DNA of 64,000 nt from Durusdinium trenchii (GCA_963970005.1 CAXAMN010008613.1:1-64000); one strand, 5' to 3'; counted from the stretch's first letter, positions 26,936-35,415 are shown. The notes: generated from the letters alone by a model not told the origin. Program-made: numbers and translations.

Positions 26936-29900
26936 TCAGTGTGTAACAGAGCCTTTTAGCTCTGTGGAAAATTTTTGCCGAAATCTCTCCTTGTGTGCAA
27001 ACGTACCAAACAGATTTTAGCGTCATAAGCCGACAATCGTCAATGCAAGCCTCCGTAGGGATTTGAGCAGCAGCTTGTTCAGTTGCAATAGTCGCAGGAA
27101 GAGTTGGATGTGAGGCGTGTGGTATAGGCGTCAGGGAAATCAGCTGTTCACAGTTACTGACATCCGGGGCTTCAAGTTGGTGGATAAGCAGCAGACAGAG
27201 ATTGGGTACTCTATCCGTTCGCCAGATATTTTCTTGAAGTCGCGGGTGAGCTGCACGTGCACTATCAGGACAGATGCCAAGGCACCAATCCTGAAGGAAA
27301 CCCCCAATAAGAATGATTGGAAAATTTCCTAACACAAGATGACAGACATTGGCAAAGGGTTCTTTGCATACTTGGTTCTCTGCTGCTAACAAAAGGTGGG
27401 AAAGTCGCCACAAGGCACATCCTGGCTCAACAAAACTATGTGTCCACGGCTTTTCGGTAATCGTGCAGATGCGTTCTTGTTGGATCGCAAAAGCACATAA
27501 ATGTTCAGTTCCAACCCCCTGGGGGTTTGTTTGAAAACCAAACGTGGAGCGATACCAGGAGGACGACTGCGAGGGCTGGCAGATGTGTACGGGCTTTCCA
27601 CCATACTTGAAAAGCAAAATCTCAAGTGAGTCCTGGAGGCGCAATAGATACAGGTGTTTGGCTCGACTAGGACCAAGATATCTCATGTGAACTGGTTGGT
27701 GGGCAAGCCAACAAATAATGAACCCTGTGTCAGCTGTTTTGGTCGTAATAAGAAGCTGTCGCAAAAATAGCGTGATTCTGTGATAGGTGCAATGATGCAA
27801 TAGTTCTTGCCGGTAGGTGTCAAGGGCATCACTATTGACAGAGAGGGTACACAGGGCTTGCACGATTTCTTCATTGAAGAAGATCCATTGCGGTACTGCT
27901 GCTTGCTCTACATAGTCAAGGAGGTTAAGGTCAGTGAGAAACTTGATCAAAGGCTCTTTGCCTAGAACGTCAAAACGTTGCTCTCCCCTATCCTTGTTGG
28001 TATTGTCAATGGCTTCTTTGGTGAGATAATGCAGCAGTTTCTGTGTTACTATAGGTTGAGCAATTGGAGGCCTATTGACAGGCGACATCACCAAGCGCCG
28101 ATAGTTAATGTGCCGATAAGGCTCAGGTACAATTGTAATCTGAGTGCTTCTGCCCGTCATCTTGAAGTTGTTTTCGATGGCTTGTTTAAAGGAGACATAC
28201 CCTTGTCTAACATCATCAGGGGAAGCTACCCCAAAGAAGCATTCGGTTTTTCCTTGGATCCATGCTCGAACATGGTCAGGCGTGCCAATGGCAAGGCTGA
28301 TGAGCTTGGGATGAAAGGAATTACCAACAAAGGAACGTATTGTTTGCGAGTGTAAAACGTGTTTAAGACGCGAAATAGTGGCAAAGTTGCGGCTGAGACC
28401 TGAGACTTGCAAAACCTCGCTGTCAGTTAAGAAACGAAAAGGAACTCGTATACTGCTGTTGTGGAATAATGGAAGGACATCACGAAGCACAGCATCTTTC
28501 TCTGGATTAGAGGAGGTTTTGCTATAGAAGCAACTCAGAAAGCGCCTCCATGCCGGATAATAAATTGCAGGTATAAAATCACTCCATTGAAAGGCAGGAA
28601 CAGAACTGTCAGTGAACATGTTTGCTACGACAGCAAAACGTTCGTGTGTGTGCCAGTATGAAGTTCTCCACAGTAGAGCTGCAGGGTGGTAGCTAGTCCA
28701 GCTGTAGCGAAGAGCGGTATCGCTGAGGACTTCAAGGGGTCGCATGAAAGGTTTGATAAAAACGTCGCGAAACTTCCCTTTATCATGGATGGAGAGTGGT
28801 TTCCAGTCAGCTGGCCATTGGAGGTCTTCTTGGCACAAGGCTTGAGAATCGACTGTGTCATGGAGGATGTTGTTTTGAAAGAAAAGACGAAGTCTTTTTG
28901 CTGGCGATATTTTTGAAGTACACCAAGTCATTTTGTCTCGTGTAATGTGCGATAAGCCAAGGCAGGCTCTGATGAAAGTGAAGTGATCATAGTGCATTGA
29001 GCCTGCATTTTCAATAAGAAAGCGGATATGCGTCTTAGGAAGGACTGTACCAAGCAGATATAGCGCGAGATGCATCGTAAAGAAGAAGACACTGTCAGGA
29101 CCACAGATACCTAAGCGTCCATGTTCTTGACCAGCATAGGTGAGGTCAGTGCAGGGACTGCCTCCAATGACAAAGACATGACAAGAATCACTTAAAGTGA
29201 CAAACTCTCTTAAGATTCTCGCTCCATCATCAAAGAGAAGGTCGACATCATTCGCATAGAGGAAAATGCCTCCTTTGAGGCTGTATATCCACTGCACGTT
29301 AACAGAAATTCCATGTTTTTCTGCAACCAGATATCTGAGCGTTTCATTTCTTTCACACAACACACAGACTTTGGGGCGATAGCCAAACTTTTCAATGAGA
29401 ATGTCCAAGGACGATCCGCATCCATCGAACATGCTCAGGACAGCATATGGTGGTTTGGACTCAATACTTTGCATGGGATGATCAATCGGAGAGGCAGGTG
29501 ATGAGAGGTGATCCGCTTGTGATGACTGCGACAAAGACGCTTCAATGGCTTTCAGTTGCTCTGCAGGAATAGTTGCATCATTGGGGGGCGGTGGGCATAG
29601 TTTCTCCGGGATGTAAGCAGCCTGGAGTTCGCTCGGATTGAGAGGGACAGGGCCAACAACATCTTTTCGATTCCCAACGTCAATGGCCCTTTTTGTAGCA
29701 TGTTTTCTCTTAGGTGTACTTACTTCCCGCTGCCCAAATTTGTTTTTGGCACGTTTTGAGTCTTTGCCACGCGCAATATTGGAAGTTCGTTTAGGAGGTC
29801 GCGTGTGACACCATGTGCTCGAAATTGTTGCATGTCGGTAAAGGATACCACAAATTCGATCACCTGCTTTGAGTTGTGAGATACATAATTGGCTCAGCCC

Positions 29901-30842
29901 GGTAGCATTATCGTACTTCAGGATTGTAGAGTTGGTATGTTCATGTTCTAACACGTAGAAATGCTCACACGGTTGCTGCTCCCCATTCAATGGGTCAGGA
30001 CCCTGATGAATAACTAAGGCAATGCATTGCCAAATTTGCCCACATGAGTGGAAAGTTTCTTTGTTAAGAAACTTATCATAATCTGTTGCAAGCGGCTGGT
30101 TCTTTCGCAAAAAATGCAGCCATACAAGTCGACAAGGTAAGCAAGAAACAGTGGCCCAGTTGAAGTTACTGGCACATTCTTGACATTCGTGACAGACGTC
30201 TATTCCATCATCTCGTCCAGTGGGCAAAAGATGCTCTGACCGTGGAAAGGCAGCTTCAAAAAAGGCAACATGCAATAAAAGTCCTGTCGGAGGGTTGATG
30301 ACTATGAAAGTAGCGACATTGTGCTCGACAATTCTGCGACAACTCAGACAAGTAAATGAGACTCTGGATCCTAGTAAGTCATGAAATGGAGGCGGAATAA
30401 TAGCAACAATAGACTCATATGTTCTGAGCAAGTCCATATGAGTATCCTTGGGGAGAGCAGACATAGCCAAAGCTAGGTGATAATGATCAAAATCATCATT
30501 CGGTAAATGAGATGCACACGTCCAGCCTTTGGCTACTGCAACCATTGCTCGGTGACCAATGTGATTTTCGAAGTTTACCTGCTTGTTCCAGTTTGCTTTG
30601 GAGACAATGCGCAGTGCAGCCGTATAGTAGCAAGCAGTAGCATTAAGATTCTCATATAAAGATACAGCCCTTTGAATGTCTTCATCCTGAAAGTCCATGT
30701 TTTGAAGGGAGACATCACGGCTGATCATCTGCTGTATCTGGTGAATATATGATTGCCGACGTTTGTTTTGGAGGATCTCATTGACTGAGTCTTTGTTCAT
30801 AGCGCAACCGGAGACATGTTGGGCGTTGATTCCCCGTTTCAC
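26748..30842 (-). CDS. DNMT3-like cytosine-5 DNA methyltransferase polyprotein segment
   Basis: 1364 codons from a GTG; the true start is upstream because the reading frame continues from the previous ORF. A Cys/His-rich N-terminal part (about 60-310) is described separately. The methyltransferase spans about 465-850: motif I LSMFDGCGSSLD (about 468), motif IV GGSPCTDLTYAG with the catalytic Cys at 564, motif VI IENAGSM with Glu 611, motif VIII KRLRLFFQN (about 650), then a target-recognition region, and motifs IX-X ending in GNSFHPKLISLAIG (about 838). GGSPCxDL and the FENV-like motif are closest to DNMT3. All catalytic residues are present. Residues 860-1364 are unrecognised. The gene sits directly before endonuclease and reverse transcriptase, so it is part of the mobile unit and could methylate new copies (inference). 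Confidence 0.9.
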   Translation of the reverse strand: MKRGINAQHVSGCAMNKDSVNEILQNKRRQSYIHQIQQMISRDVSLQNMDFQDEDIQRAVSLYENLNATACYYTAALRIVSKANWNKQVNFENHIGHRAMVAVAKGWTCASHLPNDDFDHYHLALAMSALPKDTHMDLLRTYESIVAIIPPPFHDLLGSRVSFTCLSCRRIVEHNVATFIVINPPTGLLLHVAFFEAAFPRSEHLLPTGRDDGIDVCHECQECASNFNWATVSCLPCRLVWLHFLRKNQPLATDYDKFLNKETFHSCGQIWQCIALVIHQGPDPLNGEQQPCEHFYVLEHEHTNSTILKYDNATGLSQLCISQLKAGDRICGILYRHATISSTWCHTRPPKRTSNIARGKDSKRAKNKFGQREVSTPKRKHATKRAIDVGNRKDVVGPVPLNPSELQAAYIPEKLCPPPPNDATIPAEQLKAIEASLSQSSQADHLSSPASPIDHPMQSIESKPPYAVLSMFDGCGSSLDILIEKFGYRPKVCVLCERNETLRYLVAEKHGISVNVQWIYSLKGGIFLYANDVDLLFDDGARILREFVTLSDSCHVFVIGGSPCTDLTYAGQEHGRLGICGPDSVFFFTMHLALYLLGTVLPKTHIRFLIENAGSMHYDHFTFIRACLGLSHITRDKMTWCTSKISPAKRLRLFFQNNILHDTVDSQALCQEDLQWPADWKPLSIHDKGKFRDVFIKPFMRPLEVLSDTALRYSWTSYHPAALLWRTSYWHTHERFAVVANMFTDSSVPAFQWSDFIPAIYYPAWRRFLSCFYSKTSSNPEKDAVLRDVLPLFHNSSIRVPFRFLTDSEVLQVSGLSRNFATISRLKHVLHSQTIRSFVGNSFHPKLISLAIGTPDHVRAWIQGKTECFFGVASPDDVRQGYVSFKQAIENNFKMTGRSTQITIVPEPYRHINYRRLVMSPVNRPPIAQPIVTQKLLHYLTKEAIDNTNKDRGEQRFDVLGKEPLIKFLTDLNLLDYVEQAAVPQWIFFNEEIVQALCTLSVNSDALDTYRQELLHHCTYHRITLFLRQLLITTKTADTGFIICWLAHQPVHMRYLGPSRAKHLYLLRLQDSLEILLFKYGGKPVHICQPSQSSSWYRSTFGFQTNPQGVGTEHLCAFAIQQERICTITEKPWTHSFVEPGCALWRLSHLLLAAENQVCKEPFANVCHLVLGNFPIILIGGFLQDWCLGICPDSARAAHPRLQENIWRTDRVPNLCLLLIHQLEAPDVSNCEQLISLTPIPHASHPTLPATIATEQAAAQIPTEACIDDCRLMTLKSVWYVCTQGEISAKIFHRAKRLCYTLNDAVMSPTHQISPISAAYPLYRPQSSLLAHYPTNQCFYHACFFPSLPHSFYPSLSAISADQD
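29850..30660 (-). other. Possible ubiquitin-specific-protease-like domain in the methyltransferase ORF
   Basis: Near residue 69 ENLNATACYYTAALRI resembles the Cys box of USP enzymes (NxGxTCYxNxxLQ). Two CxxC pairs follow (FTCLSCRR; VCHECQECA), then SCLPCRLVWLHFLRK, like the LPxxLxxxLxRF strand, and ALVIHQG with EHFYVLEHE near 289, like the AVIxHxG...GHY box. The order and spacing fit a USP fold; the His is in EHF instead of GHY. The evidence is a pattern match by eye, so it is a hypothesis. Confidence 0.4.
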
Positions 30843-32050
30843 AAGATGATGGCTAAGGCCATCACCTCGTTTTGGGGCGGGTTTTGCAGTAGGTTTCTTA
30901 GTCGCCTGTCGACGCGGATCACCGGAGCTTTTCTTAGGGGTGGGTCTCCTGTCAGGGATTTCTTCAACTGTATATTTTGACTTGGTTGAATGGGCTCGAT
31001 GGCCTGCTTTTTTTGAGGATCGTCTTCAAGTTGTTGTTGTAACTCTTGATATACCTGCTCACAAAACGAATCGGTCGAAAGTTGTGAAGCTTCATTGCCC
31101 GATGGGCATTCGTTGAGAGAGAAAGGAACAACTACCTTCTCTTCAGGAAGCTCTTTAATTTGGTGGGTTTCGGCATTGCAGGTCTGGGATTGCTGTAAGT
31201 CATTAGGACCGGCAATACAATCAAGCTTAATGTTTCTGTTTGCAGAGTGCAAGGCAAAGCTTTCATCAACTTGCATTGCTTCATTTACAGCACAAGAATC
31301 ATTTTGGGTATTGGAGATGCAAACCTTGCTTACTGACAATCGTTCAGGTGCCCCTGCAAGTTCTAGCAAAGAAGGTTCTGGGTTGACATGACGTTCTTGA
31401 TTCGCAGCTTGATGTTCACCACGGTCTTTTATCAGGGGAGATGTAGTGACATCCCTACAACGCTGGTCCTTTTTGGTTGGGGAGTGATAGGACAAAAGGT
31501 CAAAGTCCTGTTTCGGTGTTGTTTCTTCTTCTCGGGATGTAGAACCAGTTGCATCAATTTCAGTTGGTAGAGGACAGACTGCATCTTGATTATGATCAGA
31601 CGAAGACGGAATCGAACGAGCAGGTGATTGCTTGTTGTCACGACACTCGCCAGTGAAAGAGGTATCTCTTTGGGCATTTGTTCTATGTTGAGGGTTGCTG
31701 CTAGTAATCTTTGTAACATGCTTAGTTGCAACGGGCTCTGTAGCATGATTCTTGTGTGAAAAATGGTTGTTGTACCAAATCGAAAGTATGCGGCCAAAGG
31801 GAGCTTTCTCAAAGACATCATGAATATCTATCTGACCTGGTAGAAAGAGAATGAGGTTAGCACGGTCATAGACACTGAGCTCTAGTGCATTACTGAAACA
31901 CCGAGAGACCTTACCTCTTTCGAAACGTGGTTGTAGAACTTGCAGCTTTTGACCTTGTTCAATTTGGCAGTGAATAATACTTTCATGCTCAGGTAAAGTA
32001 GTGATGACATCTCCGTTGTACTGTTGGGGGGTGGCTTTGAGGTTGTACAT
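30839..32050 (-). CDS. Unrecognised linker region of the main polyprotein, low complexity
   Basis: 403 codons. It joins the previous frame through a C6 run near 32027 and passes into the methyltransferase frame through a CCCCAAAA run near 30873. The first 90 residues look folded (LELSVYDRANLILFLPGQIDIHDVF). The rest is polar, rich in Ser, Gln, Glu and Asn, and probably disordered. No domain is recognised. Confidence 0.55.
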   Translation of the reverse strand: MYNLKATPQQYNGDVITTLPEHESIIHCQIEQGQKLQVLQPRFERGKVSRCFSNALELSVYDRANLILFLPGQIDIHDVFEKAPFGRILSIWYNNHFSHKNHATEPVATKHVTKITSSNPQHRTNAQRDTSFTGECRDNKQSPARSIPSSSDHNQDAVCPLPTEIDATGSTSREEETTPKQDFDLLSYHSPTKKDQRCRDVTTSPLIKDRGEHQAANQERHVNPEPSLLELAGAPERLSVSKVCISNTQNDSCAVNEAMQVDESFALHSANRNIKLDCIAGPNDLQQSQTCNAETHQIKELPEEKVVVPFSLNECPSGNEASQLSTDSFCEQVYQELQQQLEDDPQKKQAIEPIQPSQNIQLKKSLTGDPPLRKAPVIRVDRRLRNLLQNPPQNEVMALAIIL

Positions 32051-32937
32051 TCAAGAAAGATTGTATGATGGTCAAGGAGATGCTTTTGTCTCATCAAAAT
32101 ATCAAGGAGGTGAGTAACCTCTTTCGTGGAGAGTTCAGCTTCGACAAGGCAAATAGGAACTATTTCATCAAGTAAATCAACAGCAATGTCTCGCTTGCCG
32201 ATTTCAAAGCTAAAGACTTGCAGCTGCCCAAATCTTCTGCGCGACATGCTGTTACCTGGTAGAGGAAAAAATCCACTTAGCCGAGCACCCTGACATAGTC
32301 CTTTATTATGTGCCCCAACATGGTGGTCAGTTTTTGTTTCTTTAACGTAAATGTTGGAGGTCCGTTCTGCAGTGTGGACATCAGGCTGTTTGTAGTGGAC
32401 AATTCTTTTTTGTGCTTTGTGGTCAACAAAGGTACCAGGTATTCGCGGAAGTGAAGCGGGCGACGCAAAAAAGGCAACAACTTTCTGTTGACCTTTATCT
32501 TGGACATGCACTATGGCAGGTCGGATCTGTATTGCGCCCAAGACTTTTTGTAACTCTTCACTGAAGTCTACATCAACAGATCCATCTTTCATCATAAGTG
32601 ATCCGTCATCCTCAATTTGAAAGGCTTCATGAGTGTCACTTCCAGTAGTACTAATGTCAACAGTCCAACAGTTTTCGTTGATTCCCGCAGTGAAAGAACA
32701 TTGTAGGCTACCTTCTTCTTTGCCAAAGGGAATCTTGATCTGTTCTTGGAAGGTTCGAAGCCTGAAATTTTCAAGTTCAGCTCCTTCAGCATAGATGACC
32801 AAAAGTAATCTTTTTTGGATATAATATGGAATGTTCATATCAATAAGGATGCTCTGGAGTTGCCATCTTTCTTCTTGCGTGCAGCCTAAAATCAAGAAAA
32901 GTGACAGTGTGAAAGCGATAGAATGTGGGGGCATCAC
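31882..32937 (-). CDS. Unrecognised folded region of the main polyprotein
   Basis: 351 codons. The protein proper enters this frame near 32890 within CTTTTCTTGATTTTAGG, where it reads LGCTQEERWQLQSILIDMNI, and leaves it near 32030. In between are mixed alpha/beta segments (LLLVIYAEGAELENF, VVAFFASPASLPRIPG, AVDLLDEIVPICLVEAEL). I do not recognise the fold. Confidence 0.55.
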   Translation of the reverse strand: MMPPHSIAFTLSLFLILGCTQEERWQLQSILIDMNIPYYIQKRLLLVIYAEGAELENFRLRTFQEQIKIPFGKEEGSLQCSFTAGINENCWTVDISTTGSDTHEAFQIEDDGSLMMKDGSVDVDFSEELQKVLGAIQIRPAIVHVQDKGQQKVVAFFASPASLPRIPGTFVDHKAQKRIVHYKQPDVHTAERTSNIYVKETKTDHHVGAHNKGLCQGARLSGFFPLPGNSMSRRRFGQLQVFSFEIGKRDIAVDLLDEIVPICLVEAELSTKEVTHLLDILMRQKHLLDHHTIFLECTTSKPPPNSTTEMSSLLYLSMKVLFTAKLNKVKSCKFYNHVSKEVRSLGVSVMH

Positions 32938-33319
32938 CGAACTGCATGTTCCAGAAAAGGGGGATTACCCGTTGGAGGTCTTGCTGAGCAGAGGAAGCAA
33001 TTTCTTGACTTAGACAAGCATAAATTGGCGCAAGGGAGTCAGTCACCGTATGAACTTCAGGTTCAGCAATGCCAAAGGTGACACAACATCGGTCTGTTGC
33101 TCCAAGTTCTGTGTACAGAGGAGGGTCATGCGTGTAGACCCGAAACCGAAAGACTCCTGGCACGGCTGTAATAGCAGCTTGAATCTGCGGTGTGAGGGAC
33201 TTGCTGGAACAAAGCCATGTTTCAGCATATTCTAAACTTGGCGAATAGGCTTCAAAGCTATTTACATTACGAGTGGCACTGAGTGCAATGAAGTATGTAG
33301 CTTTGGTAAGGGTGCGCAA
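32840..33319 (-). CDS. Unrecognised N-terminal region of the main polyprotein
   Basis: The frame reads on from about 33400 (LRRHRAHIQRINKYKSFEFAQ is split by no stop) into TYFIALSATRNVNSFEAYSP and ends its meaningful part at FHTVTFLDF near 32890, where the next frame continues. Cys and aromatic residues are frequent. No known domain is seen. Confidence 0.5.
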   Translation of the reverse strand: MRTLTKATYFIALSATRNVNSFEAYSPSLEYAETWLCSSKSLTPQIQAAITAVPGVFRFRVYTHDPPLYTELGATDRCCVTFGIAEPEVHTVTDSLAPIYACLSQEIASSAQQDLQRVIPLFWNMQFGDAPTFYRFHTVTFLDFRLHARRKMATPEHPY

Positions 33320-33411
33320 ACGTCCATTTTGTGCAAATTCAAAGCTTTTATATTTGTTGATTCGCTGTATATGGGCTCGATGCCTTCGTAGCGAAGTGCA
33401 GACTCCAATAG

Positions 33412-33786
33412 TTAAGTCAACACAGGTAGCACTAAAAGAGCACTCATGAAAAGAAGCACATGTCGTAGTTGACTGCCTGAGTGATAGAGCTGCAAAATGT
33501 TATCCTGCAATCGACTCTGTATTCCATAAATGATGATATCTATCGGATGATTGCCAGAAACTGCTGCACAAATGTTGTTGTACTCATCTTCCCCAACAAC
33601 AAAGAGGTTACGGCTGAAGCGGACTGTATTGACCATGCTAGGAAAACGACAAAGAAAGAAAATGCGTGGTGAGGCAGCTAAAGAGGGTCCACTAAGTTGT
33701 GAAAAAACTCCTTTCGCCTCAAAAGAATCGAGAATATCATCGTAGATAAATTGAGAAATCGTGCAAGAGACTTCCTTAGACGTCAT
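33412..33786 (-). CDS. Start of the main polyprotein
   Basis: The first ATG of the element, at 33786, opens MTSKEVSCTISQFIYDDILD. Strand-rich stretches follow (PRIFFLCRFPSMV, NLFVVGEDEYNNICAAV, IDIIIYGIQSRL). The frame probably changes near 33460 into that of the next ORF. The frame is open up to 33894 but without an ATG there. With an untranslated leader of 338 bases this is the natural start of the coding stretch that ends at 20713. Confidence 0.55.
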   Translation of the reverse strand: MTSKEVSCTISQFIYDDILDSFEAKGVFSQLSGPSLAASPRIFFLCRFPSMVNTVRFSRNLFVVGEDEYNNICAAVSGNHPIDIIIYGIQSRLQDNILQLYHSGSQLRHVLLFMSALLVLPVLT

Positions 33787-33836
33787 TTCACAAGACGAAG
33801 AAGGGTGTAGACAGAGCCTAAAAACGAAGCTCAAAA

Positions 33837-33946
33837 GGTGTCTAAGGACACCCTTTGAGAGTGCTTGCAAGGGAAAGCAGACAAAAAGTTGCAATCAAAT
33901 GGTGTCTAAGGACACCACTTGAAGTTGTACAATGTCTAAGGACACT
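33837..33946 (-). repeat. Three copies of a small palindrome in the leader
   Basis: GGTGTCTAAGGACACC (33837-33852), TGGTGTCTAAGGACACCA (33900-33917) and ATGTCTAAGGACACT (33932-33946) share the core TGTCTAAGGACAC. Each has arms of 5-7 bases around TAAG. One copy is also present at about 51389-51404 in the other 5' end. They could be protein-binding sites or RNA hairpins. Confidence 0.6.
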
Positions 33947-34104
33947 GCACAATGCAAATAAATAACAACAAGCGGAAAACAGAAAACCTAAGTGCAGTAA
34001 ACCTGGCTACGCGTACCGGCCCGGAGACAACTTCTTCTCTTTAAGAAGTAGTCTTGAACCTCCTGACTCAACAGATTATTACTGAGAGCTTTGAGCCGAT
34101 ATGC

Positions 34105-34124
34105 CTTGAGCCAAAGGGGACGGA
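34105..34124 (-). other. Relic dinoflagellate spliced leader at the 5' end of the giant element
   Basis: The element starts TCCGTCCCCTTTGGCTCAAG directly next to the target duplication. The dinoflagellate leader starts TCCGTAGCC and ends TTTTGGCTCAAG, so the match covers both ends with small changes in the middle. The next 16 bases (GCATATCGGCTCAAAG) look like an older, worn relic. The element RNA was therefore probably trans-spliced before it was copied into this site. Confidence 0.8.
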
Positions 34125-34141
34125 TGTGGCCTTCTGTCCTT
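34125..34141. repeat. Target-site duplication of the giant element, 5' side
   Basis: TGTGGCCTTCTGTCCTT equals 4722-4738. The flank beyond it (ctgtgccaagag) continues the older sequence interrupted at 4721, as shown by the intact relative at 4341-4385. Confidence 0.85.
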
Positions 34142-34929
34142 CTGTGCCAAGAGTAATTACCCAGAAAGTCAATCTACCGTTAGTCAAACTATTCCAGTCA
34201 ACTTGGCAGCAGGCAGCGGTAAGGAAATGATGGAGACTGACCTCTCACAACCCACCGCGCGGCCCAAGATGCAAGGGCCACTGGCAGTCAAATCTGAGGT
34301 GACCAAACCGGCTGAGTACCAACAAGAGAGGGCATCAGAACAAAACATGATTGACGCAATCCAATCGCGGCTAAACATGCCGCCACGACCTGAGGCAGGG
34401 TTGATGAGTATAGCGGCTTCGAAGCCAATAGCCGCAAGCCTGGCTCTGCAGTTGCGCCAACAACATTGCCCCCGGTGGCGAGGGGGCACCACTGGCAAGT
34501 GGTTTGATGCAGCAGATTGTGCACCTTGTGCCTGCACTGATGCGCTCTTCTTTTCCTCGGTTGGCCTTCTTGGCATGGACTGTTTTTGAAACCGGTACAG
34601 CTCTTGCATGCTCTCTGCTCCGATTGTACTGTAAGCGAGGGCAATCTCGACAGGATGCTGGTTGTCTCTTTCTCCTCTGGTTGTTCAACCACTGAGTCGT
34701 CAGTTGCAGCTTCTTCTTCCCTATCTTTGCCACCCTCGTAGACAGGCTTGGTGAGTCACAGCTGCTGATTTCATGCACCTGTCACCTGAGGAGGTGACCG
34801 TGCCTGCTGACGGTGCAGCTGACTCTGAGACTTGAGTGGACGAGCCTTCTTCACATGTTTGGTTGCTGCCCAAGGCTGGTGGGGCCTGTCAGAAACTGAT
34901 TTTGCTCGCCTTGCGAGAGGCAGCTCTGC
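34142..34929 (+). pseudogene. Right half of the interrupted older fragment, mostly unrecognised
   Basis: The plus strand continues the sequence cut at 4721 (FCAKSNYPESQ) into a frame open at 34203-34589 with polar composition (EMMETDLSQPTARPKMQGPL). It may be the linker region of an old P569-like gene. Short frames follow, up to the A tail of the next copy at 34930. I recognise no domain. Confidence 0.4.
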
Positions 34930-35415
34930 TTTTTTTTCTCCACGAGTGCGGACGCCGTGTGGGCATGGTGCCCAGGTCACCATTGAAGGAAGGGAAACAC
35001 AGTCAGATGGTGGAGAAAAGGACAAGACAACCCAACAACAAACAAAACAAAACCAACCACAGCCCACAGGTGGAGACTCCACCATCAAGTAGTATTTCCT
35101 CTGTACTAGAGTGAAAAACGAGTGAGACTGCTGACTATCTATGGGCCTGAATTCACGAAAGAAGAGCATGGCAGCGAGGGTTTGTGCTCTGGCGAAATCT
35201 CGAAGTCGTCAAATGGACTGCACATCTCTATTACCAGTGACCAGCGGCCACTGCACAGAGTGGCAAAAACCTGATCACAATGCAAGTCCAGGGCATTGGC
35301 ACGCTCTCACGCAGGTCTGATCCTTGCCTAAGTGGATCAGTGGTTGCTATGCAGCTCATGCCGTGGAAAAATCCTTTCTTGTGCGCAACCCTTGCAACTG
35401 GTTGCACATACAAGT
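34930..35415 (-). mobile_element. 3' end of an older minus-strand copy of the giant element
   Basis: It starts with the terminus GTCCGCACTCGTGGAG and 8 A (T run 34930-34937), includes both 3' hairpins, and is more diverged than the other copies. It stops at ACAAGTC (35415). The element sequence resumes at CAAGAGGC near 44019, so the copy is split by everything between. No target duplication is found for this copy. Confidence 0.7.

Larger units (their letters stand above)
4737..34124 (-). mobile_element. Giant (29.4 kb) non-LTR retrotransposon carrying a DNA methyltransferase
   Basis: The element runs from a spliced-leader-like 5' end at 34124 to an A tail at 4743-4737, and a direct repeat of 15-17 bp lies just outside both ends. 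An APE-type endonuclease, reverse transcriptase and RNase H on the same strand as the tail show that it moves by target-primed reverse transcription. Truncated copies ending at the same 3' base lie at 34938, 35578, 37120, 42659 and about 48048. Most LINEs are 4-8 kb; the surplus here is methyltransferase, helicase, leucine-rich-repeat and unrecognised genes. Degraded copies keep the same order of the 3' genes, so these belong to the unit and are not later insertions. The copy shows many frame breaks and one internal inversion, so it is probably not autonomous as assembled. Confidence 0.88.
33787..34124 (-). promoter_or_regulatory. 5' leader of the giant element
   Basis: It begins with the spliced-leader relic and ends at the first ATG. 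The first 110 bases are conserved in the second 5' end at 51210-51330, including AGGTTCAAGACTACTTCTT and AGAGAAGAAGTTGTCTCCG. Three copies of a GTGTCCTTAGACAC-type palindrome follow. Any promoter must lie here or in flanking DNA, but I see no core promoter motif I can name. Confidence 0.6.

Noticed and set aside
4737-34124. A giant virus or Polinton-like integrated genome
   Set aside because: The methyltransferase, helicase and many ORFs on one strand suggested it. However, there is no capsid, packaging ATPase, integrase or family B polymerase, and the ends are an A tail, a leader relic and a target duplication.
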